A stretch of 64,000 nucleotides of DNA from Acholoe squamosa (GCA_949317995.1 OX439039.1:18467282-18531281), one strand, 5' to 3'. Shown: positions 34,174 to 46,738, counted from the first letter of the stretch. Numbers and translations are program-made. The notes: generated by a model not told the origin, from the sequence alone.

Positions 34174-34367
34174 GGGCCGTTTTCCACCATCCGACAGGGT
34201 ACCTCTTTCGGCCGACAGCTGCCACACTTTACCACACTTTACCACCTCGGCCGACAGGGCCGCCATAGGGTTCAATGGTGGGCCATGGTCTCTGTCGGCC
34301 GAAAATAGCATCTACTATGGGTCTAGCGGCCGACAGAGGGGACATATCGGGTGGTGGAAAATGGCCC
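34174..34367. mobile_element. Harbinger-like MITE, 194 bp, TTA duplication
   Basis: Ends GGGCCGTTTTCCACCATCCG and, on the other strand, GGGCCATTTTCCACCACCCG. TTA lies at 34171-34173 and 34368-34370. The interior carries CGGCCGACAG or its complement at least four times in mixed orientation. No coding capacity. Confidence 0.85.
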
Positions 34368-34370
34368 TTA

Positions 34371-37300
34371 CCCTACCCTTGAACTAAGTGCTCGGTGAGG
34401 TGTGGGGGCACACAGGGAGGGTTAATCTAATCAGTAGATCACTACCTCACAGGGAGGGTTAGGGGTGGGATGGAAAGGGAGGGGGGCAGGCCCTGCCATG
34501 TTACTTTAGGTAACATACAGTTATAAATTCATACCAAATCCTGTCATCGGGATAGGGGGACAGAGGCGGGACAACGGCAGGCATGGGAAAATACGAAAAG
34601 AAGGGGAAGGAGAGAGGAAGACAGAGGCGGAGCAACAAAGAACTCACAGCGCACGGCTATATCCCACTCACACGGCCCGCAGGGACATTTTGGGCATGTC
34701 CGTCGTGATCGGGCCTCAGCGGTCTATCATCAATTATGGGATAGCGTTGGGAGATTATAAAGGTCCATATGGTGATGTTGTTAGATAGTAAGCACACTCA
34801 TTTGCTGTCCTAATTATAGACCAGTGACTATAGCTTCCACAGGGAACATAATGTATTACTAAACTGTATTTGACATTTCCTAGAAGTCTGTCGTCGTATA
34901 TTCTTGGATTTTACCTTTAAGCACTTCTCTAAAGTAGGCAGTCCATGATACCATCGAATTTGATTATTGTTGTTAGTTCATATTTCTGGATAGATCTTAT
35001 GTTTACTGGAATATTCCTGTCGAAAACATCTCACGCATCGCACACAGAGGCGAAAATCACGCATTTTGAACGAATCAGTTCGATGTTATATATTGTTACA
35101 CCAAAGACAAGTACAAATAAATAAGGCAATATTGTGATAGATACCAGTATAAGAATCTTTCTTTGTACAAGTAATAGAGGAACAAGAAGAACTGGAGAAT
35201 CTGTCAAGTGGTATTCATACTTAAGAAGAGCACCTGTTAGGAACACTTCACCTACACGTGTGTTAAATGAATACTGACGTCTGTCATATTATACAGACAG
35301 TATACAAGTAAGCCAATATCCGCCAGCTGCAGTTAGACAGGTACATATTTACCTGTCTGGCATTTAACCCTTTACAACCAGCATAATTATAATGCCTTGA
35401 GACCTCATACCAAATTGTCATTGTGATAGAAATAAAACACATTGGTAGGTGGTGATGACATGGATAGGACTATTTTGGTTAATCAATCGGACCCTATATT
35501 AGCCCTCTAATGTAAGCATAATGGATTTTCAGACTCAGTGATGCTGTAGCAGGTAGTAACCGGCTTATGCTGTAATTGACAAGGCACAATGCTGGCATTA
35601 AAGGGCATGTCAGTTCTCTGGAAATGTACGTCAATTGGTTTCCATAGAACAGGTGGTTTATTAATTCTCAATATGCAAACTTGGCAGACCCAGGAATCCC
35701 TAACAAATGTTGATGAATATAATAAAGGAGATTAATATTGCCTGAGATTTCCAATATGACTGAAAATTACACTTTCCAGCCAAATAGGACCTAGGTGTAC
35801 TGCTGGCAGAAAAAAAAGCGCCAACGGGTGCGGAACACTGATAATTAATTTGTATTACCATACACTCTTACATCCAGAGTCGACTTTATCCAGTTCGGCC
35901 ACAGTACAACAGAATACTATAATAGAGATGATAAGAACTGTAGCATTCAGCGTCGATTCTGAGCACGTATCTTTCTATGCGGTCAACAAACAAAGTATGG
36001 AGCAGTATTGTAATATGTAGGCTAAAATGCTTTTTTTTTGGCTCAATTCCCTTTGTCTACCAGGAGCTAATCCCGCTGACTGCTGAGTTGTTGAATTGGC
36101 CTCAGCAGCAGTCCCCCTCCACTCTCTCCTTTACCCCACCATTTGGCTGCCTTCAGAGTGACTTTCAATCACATTATGGTCAGCAATTACACTGATTAGA
36201 AACAAAATACACTGCCTGACTGTTTGTTCAGGTTCCTGCCTTCTGGGGCGTGGCCTCCAGGTGGCTGTATAGACTGTTTATATGTGGGCAGTAGTGCGGT
36301 ACTGGAGGGATTCGTCAAAGTTCCATGGTCTGCCCTGGAGGAGGACGGAGAGGTTAGAGTAGAAAGGGCAGTAGTATGGGGGGATGGTGGTTAGCAGTGG
36401 TGGTGTGGTATATGAAGATGAGGCTGGCATAGGCCTCTAATATCTCCAACATTATAAATTGCGTATGTATGTAGCCACTGTAAGTGTATAGTTACAAATT
36501 GAAATTCAAACACACCAAGCTATATTAATTTGAGCGCTTGGAAAAATAAGTTAAGCTATCCCCACTCAAACCTGACCCGCCACTAAATTCTGGAAGTGCT
36601 TCATCTGCGCTGTTGTCTCATTTAGTTGGCATGCTTTACCCAACCACTAATAATGTTCCTCTGTGATATATAATGAGCTACTAGCAAGTGCTTTTTAAGT
36701 ACATCCCCGCTGTCTTGGTAGGAGTTTGAAGGCTGCATGAATGGCATAAAACATGTGAGATACACCTATTGCTGCCTATATGTTTCATGACAACTTATGT
36801 CTAACCGTTATCAAGCACTCTGCCACCATTAAAGGGTTAGAGCTACGTAAAATCATTTTGCACCACTATGTTTTATTGCCTGAACCACAGTTCTTGAGCT
36901 GGGCACAAATTGACAAGTACAAACCAACACGCAAATGTTGCCACATGAAAATCACACTTTTTATATACTACTAGCTCCAACTTTTAGTCCCGTACCCGCT
37001 CCCTCATAAACAGGTGCGGGAAGGGCCGTGGTATTCTGCCGCTTATTCCAGTACAGAATCGTCTAGGAGTACTAGATTATTTCTTATTCTTATTGCACAC
37101 TGCACTGCGAGGCTGGATCTATTGATGTGATGTTAGAATCCTGAGTTTTGATATCCTCCTTTCACCTCCACGTGGGACCACATACAATATGATTCTGTTA
37201 CTAACCGGTCCCTTGCATAACCAATAGCAAAACCCATCCCTGCATATCAGCCTACCACGGGAACCTCAGCACAGAACTGGAGGTTCCAAGCCACTTTTGT

Positions 37301-38121
37301 ATGCGTTGTAAAACCTCAATATGCTCTTTTGTATTCAATTTATTTCTCTTACTTTCTGCGTGAAAATAAAAGAAGTGCCACGATGGGCGATTCCGGTTGT
37401 CCTAAAATTATTTCGATCATCTTTTATTTAAAGTACGGGGTTAAAGTGTCTAAAGGAAATTTTTCGAAACTTATTTAGTATTTTGTAAGTTAAAGACAGC
37501 ACGGCATCTGGTTACAGTGGGTTGCTTGTGCATCGCATTTCCATTTAGGCCCAAAAAAATAAAAGGTTTGTTTCTAGTTACATGGCTGAAATGGCTAGGG
37601 TCGGTAGGTCAGACTTTTCTTTTCTTTTTTTTTTACTTTTTTCTATTTGAGTTTGTATACTAATGTATGTTCAAATATGCTAGGTTGTTTTACTTTACTG
37701 TAGAAATATGAGACGTTTATTGGAAATGTGAAAAATATGGAGGAGACATTCCTTGTAATACTGTTAACTCAATACCCATAGAAAAATTAGATAGAAAATT
37801 TTGAAAAATGGGAAGAAAATCATCAAAAACAGATGGAAATTCACCGAAAAAATCTTAAAGATTCTGAAAAAAAGAAGATTTTGTAGGGTCGGTCGGGTAA
37901 CTGAAAACAAACTTTTTTTTTTATTCCTTAGCTCCAAGTAGGGGATAATATGTAAGAAATGAAGTAAACAAAAATGTAGATAACTTATGGCCACATTCCC
38001 TCCACCGGGGGGGGGGCAGTTACTGATTCTCGGTAGTCATAAGCATTAGATTAATGTATTTTCGAGGATATTACACCATGAGAATGCAGATGAATCTTAC
38101 AATGGTAGACTCAGTAGGCCC
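34371..38121. other. No gene; one repeated TAGGGTCGGT motif
   Basis: Frames are short and unconvincing. At 37596-37614 and 37884-37903 the string TAGGGTCGGTMGGT recurs in direct orientation, each copy followed by a T run. At about 35329-35355 GACAGGTA and TACCTGTC form a small palindrome (two inverted E2/ZEB-like boxes). Nothing else is supported. Confidence 0.45.
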
Positions 38122-38123
38122 TA

Positions 38124-38426
38124 CACTGCAAAAAAGGTGTTTAAAGATACACATCAAATTTTCTCAACACCCACATTTAAACACCTAAACACTTGAAGTG
38201 TTTAGGTGTTTAGCTTTTGCACACTTGTACTTAAACATCTAAACACTGAAGTGTTAAAGTGTTTAGCATTTAAACACTTGGTTAAACACTTTGTAGTTAA
38301 ACGCGTTTAAAATTGAACGTGTTTAGCACTAAAGAAGCATTTAGAAGAGTGGGACAAATAAGTGTTTAAACAAGTGTTTAAGTCTTAAACACTGGTGTTC
38401 AATCCCTAAACACTGTTTTTACAGTG
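38124..38426. mobile_element. 303-bp MITE with CACTG ends and TA duplication
   Basis: Terminal repeats are CACTGCAAAAAAGGTGTTTA and, on the other strand, CACTGTAAAAACAGTGTTTA. TA lies at 38122-38123 and 38427-38428. The interior is saturated with TAAACA or TGTTTA cores (about 16 counted), many inside AGGTGTTTAG or CTAAACACTT contexts, in both orientations. It belongs to the same family as 45893-46736. Superfamily unassigned: TA duplications fit Tc1/mariner-like elements, but the ends are not diagnostic. Confidence 0.88.
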
Positions 38427-38518
38427 TAGAGTGCGAAAAAGCTAGGCTAGAGTATGCAAATTCCCTTTCAGTCTGTAGCAATACTATCTAAATTTATAGC
38501 TTTAGGAATGTAACCCCT

Positions 38519-38777
38519 CAGGAGGGTCTTGCCAAAAGAAAACGAGGAAGTGTGTTTGTAAATCTCTTCAGAGAGTGCTGAGGAAAACATGTAATGCCTA
38601 ACTCGTTTTCATTGTATTGACAAAAGAGGTACAGCAGAAGGAATGGAAAACTCTTCTTGATGTGTTAAAAAACATGCACATTTCATCTAAACGATTAATC
38701 AAGCAATCTCTTAGCAACACAAAAACGTGCACGTTTTCTTTTGTGGTTCTCGTTTCATTTTTGGCAAGACCCTCCTG
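38519..38777. mobile_element. 259-bp inverted-repeat element, CAGGAGGG ends
   Basis: CAGGAGGGTCTTGCCAAAA at the left end is matched by the reverse complement at the right end, extending about 28 bp with one or two differences. A CAGGAGGG terminus resembles hAT-type ends, but the flanking 8-mers do not match, so no duplication supports that. The plus-strand 122-codon frame 38617-38985 runs out of this element and is not a gene. Confidence 0.75.
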
Positions 38778-41700
38778 GCATTTAGAATGTGAACCATTGT
38801 CTACATTATACAGCACCGAAAGCTATGTGTCAGGGGAGATGACTTGGGCATTCATGGTACAGTGTAACATCGCCCCTTCTCTAGAAAGTGATCCTGGTAT
38901 ATACAGTCTAGTCAGTGCCAGCGCCATTTCTGTCTGGGTTCCTCTAGGAAATCCCGCCTTCGATGCTTTTCATTATCCTTCATAGTTCCCTGTATCACCC
39001 ATGGCGTTCGATAAGTATTACAATGAAAATGGAAAGAGAATTCCCGGGCCTTTTGTCAGTATTAAAGTAGCTTGGAATTGGACTTCACAAGTGCTGTATA
39101 GGGAATTGGCTGATGATGGGGCACTTAAATCTAATACCCCTTGGAGCCCAGTCATCATATACAGCATTTATACAGAACAGGTCCCTTATCAATCCTATAT
39201 ACAACCCTCTAATTGGGACATTAATTAAAACGGCCTTGTTAAATTGTCTATGTATGAAAGATTAATCAGCACATCTTGTAAATTGGGATTTGTGCTGTTG
39301 TGGATGAGGAAGGGTGAGGATTCTTAACCCTCTCAGCATGTCATAAATGGTAGAGATATAAGCACTGCTACATGTAACAGCTGCCTCAATGGGTACCAGT
39401 TGCACCCTTAATGCCTGCAGTGAGCGGAGGGGGGGGGGTTATGTTATTAGTCAACAATATAACCCGCTAGAAGCCTATATGAATAAGTCTCTAATAGGAG
39501 TTGCATAGCAAATAGTCAATGCTGTATGATGAATTATTACAGCATTATGATGTCCATAAGGGGTTAGCAGAGGACGGTGAGAGCAGGATGAGGTACTCTG
39601 TCCTGGCTGTACAGGAGATAAATCACATGGAGGCACCAATTACTGCAGACCTGACACTGATGGTGCTGGAGGAAAGTGTGTGTGTGTGTGGGGGGGGGGG
39701 GTCAGTGACAGGGGAGGGTAGGAGGTAAGGTTAGATCATATTCCACAGTGGGAGCTATGAGGTCGTGTGAGGTTACATTGCAAATAAATCCATTCAATGC
39801 AATTAATGCTTCATGGTTACATGAATTAAGCACAACCGCACTCAGACTAAAGGTTCTCTTCACATATAGTTAAACTCTGCATTCTCCTAATACATCATGT
39901 ATAGTGTGTCCTTTTTTGCCACTGTGCATAGACGCAACTAAAATAACTAGGACCACATCCCTGTATCATTCCAATGCAAAGGATTCGCTCCCAAAGGGTT
40001 CGCATGTATGGCGCAATGTGTTTGAGGAATGCCATGGCACTGCCCTCAGTAATCATGCTGCCGTTGAAGGGTTAATTATCAAAGAGTCTGTGCGTGAGGA
40101 ATGGGGTTGGGGTAGGTTCATGGTATCCATGGTGAGCAGCGTGCATTAAGTATGCCATTAGCACCACACCAGGGGGTGAACATTAATTTCTGAACATGGA
40201 TTTAATTTTCACAGACCTCCCCATCCCTTCTCACCACCTCCCCCCAAAATAGCATCCGTAATGTATAATAGATCCCATGCCTAAATTATGATTAAACACT
40301 ACAAATATGGTGTTAAATAGAATTTAGGCCCCTGCCACACCCTCCCAGCAGGACACCCACGGTTGACTGATGACAGCAGAAGCTGAAAAGTTACATTGCC
40401 TGAATCTTTTTTTTCAGTTGGAGTGGGGAGAATAAATAGCAATTAAGGGGGTGTTGCAGTCCCTGAAATTGCTGTCAGAAAGGCAAGTGTTTTTCACACC
40501 ATGCCCTTGTTATTTCTATTTACTTCCTGTGCACATAAATTGAGTCACCAGAATATATTGCAGTAGAAGACAAACTAGAAGTTTGCATGTGGGGTGCCCC
40601 TTCAGTCTCACATAGAGAATTTCACCTTGGGGAAAACAACTCCATTTTATTTTTTTATTTTTATTTTTTTTTTATTTTTACAAAAGCAGCTACTTCAACC
40701 AACATATTACTACTCGTTATTCGGTGCACTTTATACCATAAACTTCCTTTAGTGCATGCAGTAGGCCTATACATGCACGATGGTGCCTGAATGCAGTCCT
40801 GACAAGTCTACTTTAAATAAATGCATGATGCAGAGCATCCGTGTGCGCACCAAGCCTTGTCCATAGGTGTCCATCAGATCCCGAGGGGTTGATCATTTAA
40901 TGCAATGCGAGATGCATACTCACCAGCTCTTCAATGGTGTAAAACAAAAAATGAAAACATGAGGTATCATGCCGCCTATAATGGGTTAACTTCCCATATA
41001 TTCAGCACCAGTATGACCCGTCATATAGCATAGAAAGCCTGCATGCACCCAGATTGTCGGCAACCACTCACCCACTCAGGGGCCAATAGGTGGACGTTAT
41101 TTGGACGAACCATAATGCATCAGGCTGCGCATGCGCACGGTAAAAGGCAGGACGCTTTACGGCAATTTGTGGTGAGAGGACGTCATGTATTTTTGAGTAG
41201 GTATTTGGGACTGGATTACTTGATAGGGTGGGCTCTATATCTATGTACTGAGATGGTTAAGGCGTAGTCCTGCTCACAGAGTAGGGGATGGATGGTAGAT
41301 TGCTGTCATTAGATTAGGGGATTCTGGCAACAGTGGACTGATGGTTTATTGCAATAATATGCCATTCTCGGTTATAAGTCTGGACGTTAAAAGGGCCTTA
41401 AATGATATTAATGTATAGGTTGAAGAGAGTCTTCAATGAAGAGTATTGTGCAAGGGCTATAATCACAGATTTTGATGCGTCTCATCTCCCTGACAAAGGG
41501 ATATTCTCATCAACGATGGTGATGTTTGGAAGACATCCCGATTCAGCACCACCACGAAACCCACAGTCACTTCATTATATATTAAAAGGAGGAATACAAT
41601 GTGTATCAAACTCATAAGTTTACAAAGTGCATTCTTGCAGCATCTAAATAAAAGGCCATACCAGACAAAAGCACACATCTGCCCATGAAGGTTTAAATGA

Positions 41701-41813
41701 CTACTGCAATGGTGGCATCCACCTCTAGTGCACCTATCACTGGTATATCCTTAGGGCCTTCTGCCTATTCATTTGTGTGTTATATCATTATGTTTAAATC
41801 AATTGAAATATGT
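38778..41813. other. No gene recognised
   Basis: G runs at 39430-39437 and 39690-39700, and a T-rich tract at 40644-40680, which may be the tail of an unrecognised minus-strand retroposon. Frames of 60-80 codons show no domains. Confidence 0.45.
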
Positions 41814-42195
41814 GGATCCTGTTTTGTAGTGGGTTATGGAAGGCACCATTTGCATTAGTGTTTCTTAAGTTGCTCTCTCCAAAATGGCTCAGTTCGAGTT
41901 CTAGCTGAGTTCATTTTAGCCAACTGCCTAGACCCAAATGAATAGAGCAGGACATGCCACCGGCCCTTATAGGTGGTCAGCAAAACTTTAGATAAGAGAA
42001 ATACACACAAAAACTTGGATGATTCATTTGACAATAGATTAGCTGAAATTCAAGGATTTTGATGGCACCATTGCATGAGTGTTTCTAAAGTTGTCTTATC
42101 CAGCTCTATCCAACAGAGCATTAGAACAGAACTCAAGTTAAGAAACAGAAGCATGTTTTTGCTGGGTCTGCACTATTAGCTTTGCATTAGTAAAC

Positions 42196-42263
<68 letters not shown>

Positions 42264-42530
42264 CCATTCATGTATACAATCAGGGCCATGATGGCAACAA
42301 CGTCGGTTGGAAAACAACAGATTTACTTCTGTCAATGGAACAGATGGGACTCAGTTTGAGTTCTGTCCAAAACTTTAGAAACAGTGGCACTTCTTGTTCT
42401 ATTCATTTGGATCTAGGCAGTTGGCTAACACAGACTTAGATAGAACTCGAACTGAGCTATTTTGGATAAAGCAACTTAGGAAACACTAATGCAGATGGTG
42501 CTATCCAAACCAACTATAGAAACAGGGCCG
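41814..42530. mobile_element. 717-bp inverted-repeat element with TA run near centre
   Basis: The arms (about 41814-41992 and 42365-42530) are reverse complements at about 80% by eye. Shared strings include GCATTAGTGTTTC, CTCAGTTCGAGTTCTA, TAGCCAACTGCCTAGA and CCAAATGAATAGA. A third partial copy of the arm (GGCACCATTGCATGAGTG onward) sits in the middle at about 42064-42165. The right end, read inward, begins near CGGCCCTGTTTC, similar to common invertebrate MITE ends. A (TA)n run fills the loop region. No coding capacity and no clear target duplication. Confidence 0.75.
42199..42261. repeat. (TA)n microsatellite inside inverted-repeat element
   Basis: Sixty-three base pairs of pure TA close to the centre of the 41814-42530 inverted repeat. 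Confidence 0.96.
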
Positions 42531-43112
42531 TGATGTACAAAGTTCCATGATATAGCACATGTCTATAACATTATCCAGGTATATAGGACCCACATGTAGG
42601 TAGGTGGTAGTCTGACGCTATGCTGTGTGGGTGCTGCTATGTACAGACATGATGTAGGCGGGTACAGGGAGTAGGTGGGTAGAGGTAGGTAGGGGGTGAA
42701 GGCGTCTGGAGGCTGCCCAGGTAACGAGGTGGAATAACCATGCTAGTGGGATTGTGTGCTGTTTGTAGAGGCCTGTATGGACTGTCAGTGTCTGTCATGT
42801 CAATCCACACACCACTTCCCACACCCTCCCCACATACACCACAACCACACAACCCTACCAAGCCTTTCCCTATCCAGGCTTTACACATTCCATTGGCTAT
42901 ATACCTGACTTGCTCCTTATTTCTTTTCATAATTTTGTATTGCTAATAAATAAAGCCAACTCTTTGTCAAAGTGTGCATCTCTTCATTTCATCCTATTTA
43001 TACAGTATTCTAAGGTCTTAGGTTTTGGAAAAGATTGTAACTCCAGTACATTTGCTTGTCAATTTAAGCGTCTTCGTTTTAACTTACCACTGGGTGAAGC
43101 TAGGAACACCGA
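42531..43112. other. No gene recognised
   Basis: The minus-strand 97-codon frame 42637-42930 and its plus-strand counterpart 42740-42946 overlap antisense over a GT-rich tract and have no domain. Confidence 0.45.
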
Positions 43113-43115
43113 TAA

Positions 43116-43319
43116 GGGAGTGGTCTTTATTTATCAACGGAGGGGGGGGCTAAAAAAATTCACCCTCTTTTTAGCAAAAAAGCCAGTGCGCTACTATAGA
43201 TCAAAGAGGGGCACGAAAACTCTCTCAGGGGCGCAAAAATTGTGACTGTCGTCGAAGGGGGGCATGCGTGCGAAAACCCACCACCCCCCTCCCCCCGTTG
43301 ATAAATAATGACCACTCCC
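43116..43319. mobile_element. Harbinger-like MITE, 204 bp, TAA duplication
   Basis: Ends GGGAGTGGTCTTTATTTATC and, on the other strand, GGGAGTGGTCATTATTTATC. TAA lies at 43113-43115 and 43320-43322. It is related to 33623-33945: both start GGGAGTGRTC, then an AT-rich stretch, CAAC and a G run, and both contain GTGGGTTT or AAACCCAC next to the G run. No coding capacity. Confidence 0.86.
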
Positions 43320-43322
43320 TAA

Positions 43323-45892
43323 TTTCATTTATTGTCTTACTGAGTATGGGGTTACTCTGTAGCACTGCAGCATTCGATTTTGAACTGTACATGAGGGGAA
43401 ATAATACAACTACATGTACATAATATATGTTCCACGAGGGCCAGAGACACTATTTACCTGGGTTGTAATGGAGCTATGTGGCTTCAACGTCAGCTTCTAA
43501 GGTGACTTGGCTGTTTCAGATGCCTCAAGAATTTGAGAAATGTGATTCCATGGCTGCTTAATGATTGCCGAAAGGCAATCACTTGTTGTTTTTTTCCTAG
43601 CAACCAAAAGGCTTCATGGAAAGTTAATGTTTAACTCATAACTCTGTCTAAGCTGATGATAGAGGGCATGTGTGACACCCTTCTGTACCCTGCCCCTCTC
43701 CTTCGCCCCCCCCTACACACCTCACCTACCTACCTGACTCCCTCCACACTTGTCCCCAGGTAATGCTCCGTGGCATCAGATTAGCTCCACGTCCTACCAG
43801 TGTTTGTTTACTTAACATGAACTCCAGCTACCTTTATACACACTGCTTTTACACTCTAATATGGCCACCCTCCAACTACCCACACCACCGTGAAACCACC
43901 ATTATAATGCCTCTAGGTGCTGCTCAACACACCGTCCAGCCACACTTTAAAAGGGAGGTGGATCTTAAAGTAACCAGCTGGTCTCAGTAGCTAATTTTGG
44001 TAGGTCAGGCTTTTATAAGATTTTACTGATAATGTTGAAATCATGCATGTCATAAAGCACCATGGTTTTAATTATCGACGATTGTTTCCGTTTCTTCAAC
44101 ACACCATTACGCCCATAAGGTAGGTTAGGTGAGAAGCTTCCATGGCCTATATAGTACACATCCACTGCATTTTCTTTTAGAAATTAAGTTCGACTGCTGA
44201 AAAAAAAGGTATAGCCCTGACGATGATACCACACACAATGAATAGCGAGTATGAAAACACCAATCAACCACCAAAACAGAATCTGCCTTATCACAGTATT
44301 CTTATTTGTTTTTGTTTTGTTTTATTATCAGAAACCATTATTCATATTTTTATTCATTTCTTTTCTACTCTTTATTCATGCTATTGAGTGGAACTTGATG
44401 GCTTTTGTTGGGCTTCTAGATTGACCCAAATGTGACTTGAAGAGTTAATGGGGCATGATGGACGCCCAGTCGGAGAGAATCATAATTTTCGTGTCCATTT
44501 CTGGCGAAATTATAGCCATGTGCAGATCAAAAGTACAACCACAAACCATACACCGACCCCCCCCCCCCCATCCCTGTCTCTCTCAGGTCCTATACACCTG
44601 TATTGTTCTAACAGCTGGTCTAATGTGCTATTCTACACAGGTATGTACAACAATACTTTCTTAGAATCATATCTGAAACAATTGACATAATACTGGGTCC
44701 AAAGTAATTGCTGTTTCTGATTTTTTGAGTGTCTTACTTTAATTCAATCCTATGTCAATGTATTGATTTATTATACCTTATTCATTGTTAATATCTTGAG
44801 ATGTTGCCTTTGCAAATTCCATATTCTACATGATGTTCAGTTTATCAATAAAGTCATGTTCTTTTTCAATTGTTAAGTTATAATTGACTTCATCTTCATT
44901 GCAACTGGAGTCTGGAATACCCTAGTAAAAAGCGGATGAGGATAATAATAGCTGATATTACCTCTAGTATTGCTCCCACCACTGCTGTTTTCTTTTTGTG
45001 TTTTATACTGTTTGGTTCAAATTTGTTGCCTCACCTCACCAATCCTATTGTTTATGGGAAATTAAAATGGAGATCCAGAGTGCAGAGGTGGAGTGGGTGG
45101 CAAAGCTACCCCAAATGAGCACAATAATGAGGTTTCACGTTTCACATCTGGAGGCCCTCACAGCAACCCTCCCTGGGTGGCATGGCCGTGGTGGATCTTA
45201 ATTGTGCCGTAATTAGAGGTTATTAGATTACAGTCAAATATCACTTACTCCAACCAAGACAATGGAGAGAGGATACGCGAATGGCTCACTACAAGGTTAT
45301 ACAGGGGTGTTAAGGTTAAGGTTTGAATAATTATTCTCAATATTTTTATGTTTAAATGGATAAAGGTAGGAGCATACCATTTCCTTGTAATTGCTACTGC
45401 TCACCATATCATCACTCTTATTAATATGGTCATCCCCATTGCCTCTGTTGTTGGCATATTTGTTATGTCCACTGTCATTACTACATTGTCCATAATCCTG
45501 TTGTTGCTTTGATGTAAACCTCCAATGAATGATTTGAAAATACTACTGTTATCTTATATCCAGATGCAGATAAAAGACAAGATTGCAGGGATTCAGACCC
45601 GAGTCTATGAGCCCTAATCCCGGTGAGACATCCCCGATCCTGCCGGCCTCCTGCCGCCTGCCTCCCGTCCGTACCTCACCCACACCTCACACACCTTCTG
45701 CACCGGCATCGTCTTCAAAGCACACCGCCTCTCAAGGTGACACTCCCCGGGGAGAAGACCTGGGGAAGCCGGGGAAGATTTTGTGTGGAGAAAGGGGAAG
45801 AAGGGGGAAAGGGGAGTGGGTGGAAATACGATATTTTATGTCAAACGTAGCCACTGGTGCTGATATCATGTGGGCCAATGTTACTATAAGTA
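43323..45892. other. No gene recognised
   Basis: A C run at about 44560-44569 and low-complexity patches only. Frames at 44448-44690, 44936-45201 and 45583-45906 overlap in two frames or on both strands and show no domain. Confidence 0.45.
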
Positions 45893-46736
45893 CACTGCAA
45901 AAATAGTGTTTAGATCCTAAACACAATTCTAAACATATTCTTGCAATGTTTTTGTAATCACATAAATTTCCTAAACATGTTTAGCCAAACAATGTGCTTA
46001 GCTCAAGTGTTTAGAAATTTAGGTTAGGTTAAAAACTTTGTGTTTAGATATCTATGAATTTTTGTGTTTAGGTGTTTAGATGATTTGATGGAGAGTTAAG
46101 GTTTGCAGATATGTATGCATTAAAAAAAAGAGATATATTTTGTTTGTTTTCTCATTTACTGGGGGGACATCAAAGTCTCCAAAGATGTCAGCCACAGCTA
46201 TATACATGTACATGTATTACACACTGCATCCAAATGAGAGACTTGAGAATGTACAACAGCTTGGCAGGAAGGACATTGCCTTATCTATTCCAGAATAACA
46301 TCAAATAGGTGTCAGTCATAGAGCCTATTGATTATATTATGCTAATGATTGTGGAGTAAGGTGAATCTAGTCAATTTTTTATTGCCCTTTCTATTCACAT
46401 AAAATTCTTTGAAATGAAACCATGATAAACATGAGATTTGGGGACATTTGTCACATTAATTGATAATTGATAACTGTGTGCAGATAGTCCATTCAAATGA
46501 AGTGCTGCTACCTGGTGTGGATTCAACATCCAAGTATCTAAACATATTGATGTTTAAATCTAAACACCTATTATTGAACATCTAAACATGTTTAGCATTA
46601 TCTTTTATGTAGTTAGAATAAAAGTTTTCATCTCCTAACTGTGTAGTCGATGAGACACCTAACTGACCTATATGTTTAGGTACGAAACATGTTTAGACCT
46701 AAACATGTTTAAAATCTAAACACCATTTTTGCAGTG
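45893..46736. mobile_element. 844-bp CACTG-ended element, TA duplication
   Basis: Ends CACTGCAAAAATAGTGTTTA and, on the other strand, CACTGCAAAAATGGTGTTTA. TA lies at 45891-45892 and 46737-46738. The outer ~200 bp at each side is rich in CTAAACA and TGTTTAG (about 19 cores in total); the middle (about 46120-46530) is less repetitive. It is a longer member of the 38124-38426 family and encodes nothing recognisable. Confidence 0.87.
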
Positions 46737-46738
46737 TA

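Noticed and set aside
38617-38985. 122-codon plus-strand frame.
   Set aside because: Starts inside the 38519-38777 inverted-repeat element and runs out of it; no domain.
43562-43584. Bacterial-style terminator hairpin (GATTGCCGAAAGGCAATC followed by T run).
   Set aside because: The surrounding DNA is clearly animal; a short hairpin with a T run has no terminator meaning here.
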